From Nocardia sp. SYP-A9097 (GTDB lineage: Bacteria > Actinomycetota > Actinomycetes > Mycobacteriales > Mycobacteriaceae): a stretch of DNA of 64,000 nucleotides. Numbering within the stretch: position 1 is the first letter of the stretch; each line of letters begins with the position of its first letter. Of the stretch, positions 24,731-34,003 are shown in pieces. The notes under the pieces are model-generated. The model did not search any database. It was not told the origin of the DNA and was given only the letters and a program-made list of their open reading frames with translations. A program made the translations under genes and the position numbers. Where the stretch lies: the NCBI RefSeq assembly GCF_009649815.1, contig NZ_WJIC01000006.1, positions 345,913-409,912 of the forward strand. The letters run 5' to 3'.

Positions 24731-26137
24731 TTACTGTGCGCGGGCCAGCCCCGAGAAATCGCGTAGCACAGTGTGATTGCGGTCGGCGGTTGCACCCAGG
24801 GTGTATTCGGGGAGCAGCCCGAAGTATTCGCCGCGGGACCGGGCGCTCCAGCGGCGGGCGTTCGCGGTGCGAGTCTTGTGGAAATTGACGGTGTAGCCGC
24901 CCTCGTAGATTCGCAGCAGGGAGTAGCCGCCGGGGTATTCCTTGGCCGCGGCCACCTCCAGGAACTCGACCGGTATGGCGAGATCCGGTCGGGTGCGGCG
25001 GTTTCGGTGGGTATGTCCGGAGTGATGCAGGAAAACACCCGGTGCCGATCGGTAAAGGGCTTGCAGTTCGGCCGAATTCGCGGCATTGAGGATGAAACCC
25101 GGTCCCGCGAGATTGGACCAGCCGGATTCGGTGGTAACCGGATGGTGGCTGAAGACCAGGGTGGGGCGATCCGGGTCGGCCAGCAGCACTTCGCGCAGGC
25201 GATCGAATTGCGCGTGGTCGATGGTGCCGCCGGCGCTGTCGAGCTCGGTGGTGTCCAGGGCCAGCAGGCGTAATTCGCCCACCTCGAATTCACCCAATCG
25301 CTGTCGCGGGGTGAAGGATTCGCCCCAGCAGTCGAAGTGGTCCAGATATGCCTCGCAGCTCGCGTAGTCGCTGCCGAGATGTGGGCGATCGTGATTTCCC
25401 CTGCACGCGAACCAATCTCGGTCCGCCGTACCCCAGGAAGCCAGGTGCTGATGCACGCCTGCGACCTGGTCGGGTGTGGCCTCGGCGGTGAGATCTCCGG
25501 CGATCAGCAGATGGTCGGCCGCACGATCCGGGCAATGCAGATCATCCAGGATCGCGGCCAGCATGACCTCGGGATACGGTGCGAGACCGGGCTCTTGGCG
25601 CACGCCCGGCGGCAGGCCGGCCGTGATGAGCCCGCTGATCTCCTCGCCGTAGTGCACATCATTGGCGAGTGCGATGGTCCGCAGTAAACGGCCTGGCGGT
25701 GGCACCGCGGTGGTGAACTCGCCGGTCGCCTCCGGCGTATTCGGTAGTCGGGTAGCCACATTCAACGCCGGTGTGGCCGGAACGCCGAACGACCGCGCCT
25801 CGAATCGATAGCGCCGTCCGGGTTCCAGGCCGGTGACGTCGGCATAGTGGAAGGCCGTCGGCTCGGCGTCGGCGAACACCTGTCGTAGCGCACCGTCGAC
25901 CGGACCCAGCCACACCTCGGTGTCGGTCTCGACCGGCACCGGATCGCCATTCTCGTTCGGCCCCAACGTGGTCCAGGTGAGCACCGCCGACTGCTCGGTG
26001 ATCGTGACAACCTCCAGATCCGTCGCCACCACCGAACCTACCTGGGCGCGCACCGAAACCGGCCGTGCCAGCGGTAACAGCGCCGCCGCCGCGAACGCGC
26101 CGAGTACGCGCCGCCGATTCGGCCCGCAGCAACTCAT
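24731..26137 (-). CDS. exported metallophosphoesterase with fibronectin-like domain
   Basis: 468 aa. A Tat-type signal (NRRRVLGAFAAAALLPLA) is followed by a fibronectin III-like domain (EQSAVLTWTTLGP ... LEPGRRYRFEARSF) and a calcineurin-like phosphoesterase domain whose metal ligands are all visible: NDVHYG, IAGDLT, RGNHDR, FSHHP, HSGHTHR. It probably hydrolyses phosphodiesters or monoesters outside the membrane, with a Mn/Fe-type centre. The ATG at 26137 has AGGTGA upstream; the longer frame overlaps the preceding gene. It follows that gene by seven bases, so they are co-transcribed. Confidence 0.87.
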   Translation of the reverse strand: MSCCGPNRRRVLGAFAAAALLPLARPVSVRAQVGSVVATDLEVVTITEQSAVLTWTTLGPNENGDPVPVETDTEVWLGPVDGALRQVFADAEPTAFHYADVTGLEPGRRYRFEARSFGVPATPALNVATRLPNTPEATGEFTTAVPPPGRLLRTIALANDVHYGEEISGLITAGLPPGVRQEPGLAPYPEVMLAAILDDLHCPDRAADHLLIAGDLTAEATPDQVAGVHQHLASWGTADRDWFACRGNHDRPHLGSDYASCEAYLDHFDCWGESFTPRQRLGEFEVGELRLLALDTTELDSAGGTIDHAQFDRLREVLLADPDRPTLVFSHHPVTTESGWSNLAGPGFILNAANSAELQALYRSAPGVFLHHSGHTHRNRRTRPDLAIPVEFLEVAAAKEYPGGYSLLRIYEGGYTVNFHKTRTANARRWSARSRGEYFGLLPEYTLGATADRNHTVLRDFSGLARAQ

Positions 26138-26144
26138 GACCGGA

Positions 26145-26651
26145 TCACCTGCCGTCGGTCGAACACACCTTCCATGCGCCCTCTTCCTTGCGGAGATGCT
26201 CGGTGGCCGTGGTGGTCTTGTCATCGGATCCCGGAACGGAAAGCGCGCCTACCATTTTGGCGGTGGCGCGGTCGCCGGTGACGGTGATCTGGTCGACGCC
26301 GACTATGCGGATTTCCATCCTGCCCTGTTCGGCCGCGGCCTTCTGGGAGGCCGGGAGCGCGTCGTACTCCGCGCGGTCCGCGGTGCACGCCTTGGTGACC
26401 GCGACCGCCGGACCCTTGCTCGACAGGGTGCCGTAGAAGTCGTGAATGGCGGAGTCGATGCGCTGACTGTCGCTGGGAGAATCCTTGCCGGAGAGCGAGA
26501 CCGCCGTCGCTATACCGCCACCTACTACGACGACCGCTGCCACGGCCAGCCCGACGAGTAGTGGTTTGCGACCTCCCCCACGAGATTTGCCAAAAGCTTG
26601 CTGGTCGTCCGTTGCGGCGCTGTACGGTTCTCCGCCGGGCGGCAGGGTCAT
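26145..26651 (-). CDS. membrane-anchored protein of unknown function
   Basis: 168 aa: a Gly/Lys-rich cytoplasmic N-terminus, one membrane helix (LLVGLAVAAVVVVGGGIATAV), then an exterior domain of about 110 residues (IDSAIHDFYGTLSS ... TATEHLRKEEGAWKVCS) with the helix-then-sheet look of an NTF2/DUF4878-like fold and two cysteines that could form a disulphide. The ATG at 26651 has AAGGAAC upstream. First gene of a pair with the metallophosphoesterase, perhaps a partner at the cell surface. Confidence 0.72.
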   Translation of the reverse strand: MTLPPGGEPYSAATDDQQAFGKSRGGGRKPLLVGLAVAAVVVVGGGIATAVSLSGKDSPSDSQRIDSAIHDFYGTLSSKGPAVAVTKACTADRAEYDALPASQKAAAEQGRMEIRIVGVDQITVTGDRATAKMVGALSVPGSDDKTTTATEHLRKEEGAWKVCSTDGR

Positions 26652-26751
26652 CGAGTTCCTTCGATCGGTCCACCACTGAATGTCCGCAGACTACGGCAAA
26701 ACGGTTGCAATTCGGTGGGGTGCCGGACCTGTCCGGCCGGTGAGGCGGTAG

Positions 26752-26770
26752 GTTGGTTAGCCAAACCTCA
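26752..26770 (+). promoter_or_regulatory. IdeR/DtxR-like iron box
   Basis: Matches the actinobacterial iron-box consensus TTAGGTTAGGCTAACCTAA at 14 of 19 positions, 33 bases before the start of an iron-type ABC importer. Under that reading the ferrous repressor IdeR/DtxR would shut the operon off when iron is plentiful. A second small palindrome, CCGGAC-CT-GTCCGG, lies just upstream at 26723-26736. Confidence 0.6.
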
Positions 26771-26802
26771 GGAATGGGGATTGGCATGTCGAAAGGACGG
26801 TC

Positions 26803-27822
26803 ATGGCAGCGGCTCGATGGAAACTGGTGTCCGGCGCGGTAGCCGCGATCACCCTGCTCGCGGCGACGGGATGCTCCAATTCGTCCAAGGACGACAACGA
26901 GATCCTGGTCTACAACGCCCAGCACGAGTCGTTGACCAAGGAGTGGGCCGAGGCCTTCACCAAGGAAACCGGCATCAAGGTGACCATGCGCCAGGGCGGC
27001 GACACCGACCTGGGCAACCAGCTCGTCGCCGAGGGCAAGAACTCGCCCGCCGACGTCTTCCTCACCGAGAACTCCCCGGCCATGGCGCTGGTCGAGAATG
27101 CCGGACTTTTCGCCGACGTGAACGCCGACACCCTCGCGCAGGTGCCCGAGCAGTTCCGTCCCTCCACCGGTAAGTGGACCGGAATCGCCGCCCGCTCAAC
27201 CGTTTTCGTCTACAACACCGGCAAGCTCCCCGCCGATCAGCTGCCGCACTCGCTGCTCGATCTGCAGCAGCCGCAGTGGAAGGGCCGCTGGAGCGCCGGC
27301 GTCTCCGGTGCCGATTTCCAGGCCATTGTGGCCGGGCTGCTCGCACTGAAGGGTGAGGACGTCACCAAGGCGTGGCTCAAGGGCATGAAAGAGAATGCCA
27401 TCGCCTCGCAGAACAATGTGACGACCATGAAGGGCGTCAACTCCGGCCAGTTCGACGGCGGCGTGATCTACCACTACTACTGGTACCGCGATCAGGCCAA
27501 TACCAAGGAGAACAGCAACAACACCAAGCTGTACTACTTCAAGAACCAGGACCCGGGCGCCTTCGTCTCCATTTCCGGTGGCGGCGTGCTGAAGTCGAGC
27601 AAGAAGCAGGAGAACGCGCAGAAGTTCCTCGCCTTCATCGCCTCGGAGAAGGGGCAGGCCGTACTGCGCGACGGCGACTCGATGGAGTACCCGGTCTCGG
27701 CCACCGTCGCCGCCAACCCGGCGCTGCCGCCGCTGGCCACCCTCGACGCGCCGAAGGTCGATCCGAGCAAGCTGGACGCCAAGAAGGTCACCCAGCTCAT
27801 GACCGAGGCGGGCCTGCTCTAA
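26803..27822 (+). CDS. ABC importer substrate-binding lipoprotein (iron type)
   Basis: 339-aa periplasmic-binding-type lipoprotein with a signal ending LAATGC (lipid-attached C24). The fold and segments ILVYNAQHES, EGKNSPADVFLTENSPAM, VSGADFQAI and the closing VIYHYYWYRDQANTK match ferric-ion binding proteins (FbpA/AfuA type), whose paired tyrosines bind Fe(III); YHYYWY supplies candidates. The ATG at 26803 follows AAAGGAC. First gene of a three-gene transporter operon with an iron box upstream. Confidence 0.9.
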   Translation: MAAARWKLVSGAVAAITLLAATGCSNSSKDDNEILVYNAQHESLTKEWAEAFTKETGIKVTMRQGGDTDLGNQLVAEGKNSPADVFLTENSPAMALVENAGLFADVNADTLAQVPEQFRPSTGKWTGIAARSTVFVYNTGKLPADQLPHSLLDLQQPQWKGRWSAGVSGADFQAIVAGLLALKGEDVTKAWLKGMKENAIASQNNVTTMKGVNSGQFDGGVIYHYYWYRDQANTKENSNNTKLYYFKNQDPGAFVSISGGGVLKSSKKQENAQKFLAFIASEKGQAVLRDGDSMEYPVSATVAANPALPPLATLDAPKVDPSKLDAKKVTQLMTEAGLL

Positions 27823-27825
27823 ATC

Positions 27826-29376
27826 ATGGCTGTCCGGACCGCTGTCGCCACCCGGGCCATCCGGCCCGGGCTGCTCGTCACGATCGTCGCGCTACTTCTG
27901 GTAGCCGCGACGTTCGTGCCGTTGGGCTATATCGTGTCCACGCTCTTCAGCACCGGATTCCATGAGACCGCACAGCTGGTCTTTCGGCCCCGGGTCGGTG
28001 AATTGCTGCGCAACACAGTGAGTTTGGTGGTCATCACGGTGCCGGTCTGCCTGGTGCTCGGCATCGCACTGGCCTGGATCGTGGAGCGCACCGACGTACC
28101 GGGCACCGCCTGGTGGGGGCCGATCTTCGCGGCCCCGCTCGCCGTTCCCGCCTTCGTGAACAGCTACGGCTGGGTGAGCGCCTTCCCCTCGCTGCACGGA
28201 TTGTGGGCGGGCGTGCTCATCGCCACCGTCTCGTATTTTCCGCTGGTGTACCTGCCCGCCGCCGCCACACTGCGGCGGTTGGATCCGGCCGTGGAGGAGT
28301 CCGCGCGGGCGCTCGGCTCCGGGCCCTTCGCGGTCTTCGTGCGAATCGTGCTGCCGCAGTTGCGATTGGCCATTCTCGGTGGCGGACTGTTGATCTCGCT
28401 GCACCTGCTCGCCGAATACGGCGCGTTCGCCATGATCCGGTTCCCCACCTTCACCACCGCTATCTTCGAGCAGTACCAATCGAGCTTCGCGGGAGCCGCG
28501 GGCAGCACCCTCGCCGGTGTACTGGTGGTGCTGTGCCTGGTGCTGCTGGCGGGTGAGGCCGCCGCGCGCGGCAATGCCCGCTACGCCCGCATCGGCAGCG
28601 GCGTACCGCGTGCCGCCGTCCGGGTTCGCCTGGGCTTCAACAGGATTCCAGTATTCCTGCTGCTGGCGGTCGCCCTGGTGATCGCGCTCGGGGTACCGCT
28701 GTGGACCATTCTCCGCTGGCTGCGACTCGGCGGCTCGAAGGTCTGGGATATGGCCGATATCGGTGAATCCCTGGGCCAGACAGTCGGATTGGCCGCCACC
28801 GCCGCCGTCATCACCACGCTGTGCGCCTTCCCGGTCGCCTGGATCGCGGTGCGCTCCACCTCCCGCTTCGCCCGAATCATCGAGGGCTGCAACTACATCA
28901 CCAGTTCGCTGCCCGGCATTGTGATCGCGCTGGCGCTGGTGACGGTGAGCATTCGCTGGCTGCCCGCGCTCTATCAGACGGCCGCCACCGTACTGGCCGC
29001 CTACACGCTCATGTTCCTGCCGCGCGCCCTGGTCGGCGTGCGGGCCGGACTCGCCCAGGTGCCGGTGGGCCTGGAGGAGATATCGCAGGCGCTCGGGAAA
29101 TCCCGGACCGTCACCTTCCTGCGCGTCACACTGCGGCTCACCGCGCCGGCCGCGGCCTCGGCGGCGGCCATGGTATTCGTCGCCGTGGCCACCGAGCTGA
29201 CCGCCACGCTGCTGTTGGCTCCCAATGGAACTCGCACCCTGGCCATGCGGTTCTGGTCGCTCTCGAGCGAACTGGACTACGAGGCGGCCGCACCCTATGC
29301 GCTGATCATGATCATCGCGGCGGTGCCGGTCACATATCTGCTGTTCACTCAATCCAGGAAGGCGGCCGGGCTATGA
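27826..29376 (+). CDS. ABC importer permease (iron type)
   Basis: 516-aa integral membrane protein with about twelve hydrophobic segments in two homologous halves, as in FbpB-type fused permeases. Each half carries an EAA-like cytoplasmic loop (VEESARALGSGPFAVFVRIVLPQL and GLEEISQALGKSRTVTFLRV, quoted in part) that docks on the ATPase. It starts three bases after the binding-protein stop and overlaps the ATPase start (ATGA). Confidence 0.92.
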   Translation: MAVRTAVATRAIRPGLLVTIVALLLVAATFVPLGYIVSTLFSTGFHETAQLVFRPRVGELLRNTVSLVVITVPVCLVLGIALAWIVERTDVPGTAWWGPIFAAPLAVPAFVNSYGWVSAFPSLHGLWAGVLIATVSYFPLVYLPAAATLRRLDPAVEESARALGSGPFAVFVRIVLPQLRLAILGGGLLISLHLLAEYGAFAMIRFPTFTTAIFEQYQSSFAGAAGSTLAGVLVVLCLVLLAGEAAARGNARYARIGSGVPRAAVRVRLGFNRIPVFLLLAVALVIALGVPLWTILRWLRLGGSKVWDMADIGESLGQTVGLAATAAVITTLCAFPVAWIAVRSTSRFARIIEGCNYITSSLPGIVIALALVTVSIRWLPALYQTAATVLAAYTLMFLPRALVGVRAGLAQVPVGLEEISQALGKSRTVTFLRVTLRLTAPAAASAAAMVFVAVATELTATLLLAPNGTRTLAMRFWSLSSELDYEAAAPYALIMIIAAVPVTYLLFTQSRKAAGL

Positions 29377-30494
29377 GTCGTCTTGTCGTCGAGAACGTGT
29401 GCAAGACCTTCGGGGCGACCCGAGTGCTGGACGGCATCCGGCTCGAGGTCCCCGACGGCAGCGCCACCGCGGTGGTCGGCTCCTCCGGCTGCGGTAAGAC
29501 CACGCTGCTGCGGGTCATCGCCGGGTTCGAGAACCCGGACTCCGGGGCGGTCACCGTCGGATCGGAAGTCGTTACCCGGGACGGGTTCTCGCTACCACCG
29601 CACCGGCGCAAGATCGGCTACGTGGCGCAGGACGGTGCGCTCTTCCCACATCTGACAGTAGGACAGAACATCGCCTACGGACTCGACGGCGGACTGGGCG
29701 GCCGGCGGCGACACCGGGCACAGGTGCGTGAACTGCTCGAAATGGTCTCACTCGGAGCCGATTACGCGGATCGGCGGCCCCACCAGCTCTCCGGCGGACA
29801 GCAGCAACGAGTGGCGCTGGCACGGGCCATGGCACGCAAACCCGATCTCATGCTGCTGGACGAGCCGTTCAGCGCCCTCGATACCGGATTGCGCGCCGCC
29901 ACCAGGCAAGCCGTGGCCGATACGCTGCGCGCGGCGGGAATGACCAGCATTCTGGTCACACACGATCAGGAGGAGGCGCTGTCCTTCGCCGATCAGGTCG
30001 CGGTCATGTGCACCGGCCGATTCACCCAGGTCGGTACGCCCGAACAGGTTTACGCGGCACCTGCCGATCTGTTCACCGCCGGATTCCTCGGCGACACCGT
30101 GCTGCTGGACGCGATCCTGCGGGCCGATTCCGCCGAAACGGCTTTGGGTCGTATTCCGGTCCAGGCCGATGCCCCGGCGGGCGCTGCGACCGTCATGATG
30201 CGACCGGAACAGCTTGTGGCGCACGTGGTTTCGCTTGGCGATCCGGGCTGCGCCACCGTGCGCGGGGTCGAATTCCGGGGCGCGGACGTCATGCTCACCC
30301 TGGCCCTGGACGGGCGGGCCGAACCCATTCAGGTGCGCCGCGTCAGCGTGGCCGCGCCGACGGTGGGGGATCGGGTCGAACTCGAAGTCCTCGGTGCCGC
30401 AGTGGCATTCACCTCCGAGCAGTGCGCGGCCGCTGCCGTACTGAACAATGGAGTACCCCGCACGGTCACCGCACGGGATGCTCTCGCCGTCTGA
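29373..30494 (+). CDS. ABC importer ATP-binding protein (iron type)
   Basis: 373-aa ATPase: Walker A GSSGCGKTT, Q-loop VAQDGALFPH, signature LSGGQQQRVALARA, Walker B LMLLDEPFSALD, switch His THDQ. After about residue 235 comes a TOBE-like regulatory domain (VMMRPEQL, VRGVEFRGADVMLTLAL). It powers the upstream permease. The ATG at 29373 overlaps the permease stop; an earlier open frame on the same strand runs through permease sequence and is rejected. Confidence 0.93.
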   Translation: MSRLVVENVCKTFGATRVLDGIRLEVPDGSATAVVGSSGCGKTTLLRVIAGFENPDSGAVTVGSEVVTRDGFSLPPHRRKIGYVAQDGALFPHLTVGQNIAYGLDGGLGGRRRHRAQVRELLEMVSLGADYADRRPHQLSGGQQQRVALARAMARKPDLMLLDEPFSALDTGLRAATRQAVADTLRAAGMTSILVTHDQEEALSFADQVAVMCTGRFTQVGTPEQVYAAPADLFTAGFLGDTVLLDAILRADSAETALGRIPVQADAPAGAATVMMRPEQLVAHVVSLGDPGCATVRGVEFRGADVMLTLALDGRAEPIQVRRVSVAAPTVGDRVELEVLGAAVAFTSEQCAAAAVLNNGVPRTVTARDALAV

Positions 30495-30763
30495 ATCGTC
30501 GTGCACTCAATAGGTGATGGCGCGGGCTCGGTTATCGGTGGTGAGCAGCGTACTCACGGGGGTGCGCAGCAGTGTGGCCATGATCTGTCCTCGACAAGTG
30601 TTGCCGCCCAAGGGGCGAGATCGAACGGTCGGGACTATGACCACCGGCACGGCGCGAATGTGACAGCACCACGTGCCCTCGGGCGCGCTGGCCCCCGGGG
30701 CGCGGTCGGACCACTTATATTGACGCGGGGGCGAATTGCCCCGGTTCGACCGAAGGAGTCCCG

Positions 30764-31120
30764 GTGCGCAGCACGCTGTTCGTCATGTCCGTCATCGGCG
30801 CGGCAACCGTCATGGCCCCGCCGGCCTCGGCTCAGCCGCCCGCCGGGGACTCCGCGGTGAAGGTACAGACCGTGTACGGCGTCGAACAGTTCCCGATCGC
30901 GGGCGTCACCGCCGATGTCACCCCGTGCGCGGGTGGAGCGGCCGCCGCGACCGTCACCACCGGTATCGACGGCAGTGCCACCTATATCGGCGGCTCCGGC
31001 TGCTACCGCGTCCAGGTCGCCACCCCGTCCGGGTGCGCCCTCGACGGCGATCCCGCCCAGCAGGTGTCCGCGGTCCCCGGAATCACCCCGATCGCCACCT
31101 TCCGTTTCCGCTGCGCCTAG
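30764..31120 (+). CDS. small secreted protein of unknown function
   Basis: 118 aa with a Sec signal peptide (LFVMSVIGAATVMAPPASAQ, cleavage likely after ASA) and an exported domain of about 90 residues with four cysteines (TPCAGG, GGCYR-like SGCYRV, SGCALD, RFRCA) that can form two disulphides. No family recognised. The GTG at 30764 has GGAG seven bases before it. It stands alone, about 270 bases after the transporter operon. Confidence 0.65.
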   Translation: MRSTLFVMSVIGAATVMAPPASAQPPAGDSAVKVQTVYGVEQFPIAGVTADVTPCAGGAAAATVTTGIDGSATYIGGSGCYRVQVATPSGCALDGDPAQQVSAVPGITPIATFRFRCA

Positions 31121-31297
31121 CGAATTCGGTCCTTCGCAACAATCCGGCCGGTCACCGACGGGTGCGCACCGAGCCGGGTCATGGGCAAAGTCACTGCCCT
31201 GACCTACATGCTCATTTGCTGTTAATCTCGCAAACAGTTAGCTGTTCGTTCTACCGAAGCGCGAGAAGCGTTCGATCACCGGTGAAAGGGTGACGAG

Positions 31298-32665
31298 ATG
31301 GGCGCGAAGTTCGCGTTGGTGCAACCCGTAGGCGTGACTGCGATGCCTGATATTCGTCGGTATACGGGAGTTGTCGAGGCCACCTCGGCATTCCTGGGCG
31401 CTGTGATCGCCGGGTTGTTGCTGATGGCCCCGCTCGATCTGGCTTGGGCCGATCAAGGGCCGCTGAAGCTCGATCTCCTGATCCTGAATATGCCGCGCGC
31501 GGCCGCCGCCGGCGCGATGTTCGCGGTAATCGCCGCGGCGCTCGCGGTGGCGCTGGGCCGGCGCACCGCCTGGATCGCCGCCTTCGGCAGTGCCGTGATT
31601 CTGCTCGCCGATCACGTGTGGAGTCTGAACGACGCGCTCACCGAATCGCTCGTCACCGTCAATTACGTCGACTCGATCTTCGGCGGCATTCTGCTCGGTG
31701 CCCTGGCCGTCGCGGTCTTCGGCAGGCCCATCGCCACCCCCGCGTTTCTCATCGGCGCACTGTCCAGCATTCTGATCGGTGACCTCACCTCACTACCCAC
31801 CTCGAGCGGATCCGCCGGTTCACTCGTCGAATGGGCGGCGAGCGGGACTCCGCCGCTCTGGATGGTGGCGCTCGCGGTGCCGGCTCTGGCCGCGGGCGCG
31901 GTTATCCAACGCGCGGAACCGAAATCGGAGGAAGCTGACGGCGGGGACCTGCCCATCGGCCCGATCCTTTCCGCGCTGTTCCTGGTCGGCTCGACAGCGG
32001 TATCGACCGAGTGGTTGGTCAAACGTTCCGCGACGCCGATGGAGATCACGCTGGTCGCGGCGGGCATGGTGGCCGTCGCGGCGCTCGCGGCCCTGCTGCT
32101 GCCGGGGCGCGATGGCGCGGTGGTGCTCACGGCGGTGGCCGTGGCCAATTCCGGCAGCGCCATCATCGCCGTTCCGCGTCCCGACTGGAGTGCGCCGCTG
32201 CCGCTGTTCGCGGTGGTGGCGGGCTACTACGCCGGGCGCAAATGGGGCTCACCGCTGATCGGGCTGTTCGGTTCGGCGGCGCTCGGCGTCTTCGCCGCGT
32301 TCACCGCTGGGCTGGGACGCGCCGATGCGATTGTTCCGCTACTCGGCATCGCCGCGGTGGGTGCGCTGCTGGGCTACTGCTTCGCGGACGCGGCGGATTC
32401 ACGGTCGGCGGTGAGCACCGTCGTGGCCCTCGCGATGCTACTGGTGCCATGTCTCGTGGTCGCCTTGCGCGGCAGCAGCTTCGCGCGGGTCGCGTATTCG
32501 CCGCGCTGGTACCGGGATCCGACGGGCGTGACATCGGCTGTACCCGGCTGGGTTTCGGTGGCGATCAGCCTCGGCTGTGTCGCCGGTCTGGCGCTGCTGT
32601 ACCGGCTGCGGCCGCCCGGTCACCTGCCGAAGCGGCCGTCCACCCAGTTCAGCGCGTCCGTGTAG
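31298..32665 (+). CDS. polytopic membrane protein of unknown function
   Basis: 455 aa with roughly ten or eleven hydrophobic helices (for example ATSAFLGAVIAGLLLMAPLD, AALAVALGRRTAWIAAFG) and a soluble loop of acidic residues near the middle (EPKSEEADGGDLP). No transporter signature is visible. The ATG at 31298 follows AAAGGGTGA; an ATG at 31343 is an alternative. Upstream is an AT-richer patch with AACAG-TTAG-CTGTT (31233-31246). Its 3-prime end overlaps the convergent lipase gene by 46 bases. Confidence 0.7.
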   Translation: MGAKFALVQPVGVTAMPDIRRYTGVVEATSAFLGAVIAGLLLMAPLDLAWADQGPLKLDLLILNMPRAAAAGAMFAVIAAALAVALGRRTAWIAAFGSAVILLADHVWSLNDALTESLVTVNYVDSIFGGILLGALAVAVFGRPIATPAFLIGALSSILIGDLTSLPTSSGSAGSLVEWAASGTPPLWMVALAVPALAAGAVIQRAEPKSEEADGGDLPIGPILSALFLVGSTAVSTEWLVKRSATPMEITLVAAGMVAVAALAALLLPGRDGAVVLTAVAVANSGSAIIAVPRPDWSAPLPLFAVVAGYYAGRKWGSPLIGLFGSAALGVFAAFTAGLGRADAIVPLLGIAAVGALLGYCFADAADSRSAVSTVVALAMLLVPCLVVALRGSSFARVAYSPRWYRDPTGVTSAVPGWVSVAISLGCVAGLALLYRLRPPGHLPKRPSTQFSASV

Positions 32666-33864
32666 GACGCCTCCAATACGCCCCGATGATCCACCCCGGG
32701 GTAGGTGCGATATTGCACCGGCTGACCGGCCGTCCGCTGCTGCACCACCATGGCATCGGTGGCGAGCGCGGGGACCGTGGTATCCGCGCGACCCTGCAGC
32801 ACCAACAGCGGCTGCGTGAAAGTCAGTGTGCTGGGGTCGTTTTCATTCAGGACGCGGGTGAGGGCGCTCATATCGCCGGTGGGGGAGAAGACCTCATTCG
32901 CCGGAATGCCGCCCCACTCCTGCGAATCACGTAGCTGCGCAATGCATCCGGAGTCGGCCAGCGACACCATGGACGCCGTTCGCGGGGTGAGGAAGCGGGT
33001 CGGATCGATATCGGCGACCGTCTGCGCACCACGAATGATCAAGGGCAGGAACGAAGTCGAGCCACCGAGGACCGGGGTCAGGACATTCGAGACACCGATC
33101 GCCGTCGCCATATGCGAAGCCTGCAATCCGATGCCCTGGTGTGAAGCCGGAGCCAGCGCCACCGCCCCCAGCAGCTGCAACTCCGGCGCCCACTGCTGTG
33201 CCTGCGCATCGGAGAACACCGCCGCCTGGCCGCCCTGGGAATGCCCCATCGCCACCCAGCGGGTGCCGATCTCCGGATCCACTTCCCTTGCGGCCCTTGC
33301 CATATCGGTGACCGCGCGCTGCTCCGCCGGCCCGATCAGATAGCCGTGCGGGCCGGGCGTACCCAAGCCCTGATAGTCGGTCTGCGCGATGGCGTATCCG
33401 GCGGCGATCCACTGCGCCTGCACCTTTCGCACCAGCGAGGTGTAATCGTGCGCCGGGAATTCCGCGGAGGTGTCCTTCGAGGGGGCGCAGGTGTCGGCCA
33501 CCCCGGTGGTGCCGTGCGCCCACGAAATCAGCGGCCACCCACCCGGCGGGGCATCCCAATCCGGCACGGCCAAGGTTCCCGATACCGCCACCGGATTCCC
33601 CCGCATATCCACGGATCGGTACAGCACCAGGTAGTTTCGGGCGCCGGCCACGCCCGGATCCCCATTGATCGGCCGCAACTGGATCACCGATCCGTGCGTG
33701 CCATCCACCCGATCCGCCGGTGGGGTATAGAAGGCCGCCACTTCGGCCGCTTCATCCGCGATCGGATCGGGCAGCACCGGCGTGGCCTGTCCGGGCGCGC
33801 CCGCTATCAACGTTCCGGCCAGCCCCGCCAGCGCCGCGCCCGTGATCAGTCGGGTTCGCCACAC
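32620..33864 (-). CDS. secreted lipase / alpha-beta hydrolase (LIP family)
   Basis: 414-aa hydrolase with a Sec signal (WRTRLITGAALAGLAGTLIA) and the secretory lipase fold: ISWAHGTTG (oxyanion region), nucleophile Ser in GHSQGG, acid in LQGRADTTVP, and His in YPGVDHRG. Expected to cleave triglyceride or other esters outside the cell. The GTG at 33864 is preferred (AGAGGCG upstream, ordinary signal peptide length); the ATG at 33912 would add 16 residues rich in unusual codons and including an SD-like GGAGGGG. It ends inside the 3-prime end of the convergent membrane-protein gene. Confidence 0.83.
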   Translation of the reverse strand: MWRTRLITGAALAGLAGTLIAGAPGQATPVLPDPIADEAAEVAAFYTPPADRVDGTHGSVIQLRPINGDPGVAGARNYLVLYRSVDMRGNPVAVSGTLAVPDWDAPPGGWPLISWAHGTTGVADTCAPSKDTSAEFPAHDYTSLVRKVQAQWIAAGYAIAQTDYQGLGTPGPHGYLIGPAEQRAVTDMARAAREVDPEIGTRWVAMGHSQGGQAAVFSDAQAQQWAPELQLLGAVALAPASHQGIGLQASHMATAIGVSNVLTPVLGGSTSFLPLIIRGAQTVADIDPTRFLTPRTASMVSLADSGCIAQLRDSQEWGGIPANEVFSPTGDMSALTRVLNENDPSTLTFTQPLLVLQGRADTTVPALATDAMVVQQRTAGQPVQYRTYPGVDHRGVLEASYTDALNWVDGRFGR

Positions 33865-34003
33865 ATGTCGCCTCTGCGGTAGGTCTCCGCACCCCTCCTG
33901 GATGTCCGACATTCCCAAAAGATACCGGTCTGTCCGGATATTCGGCCGCAAGGCAACACACCCCAGCGAGTGTCAGCTTCGCCTCTCTGGACGGCCTGAC
34001 CAG

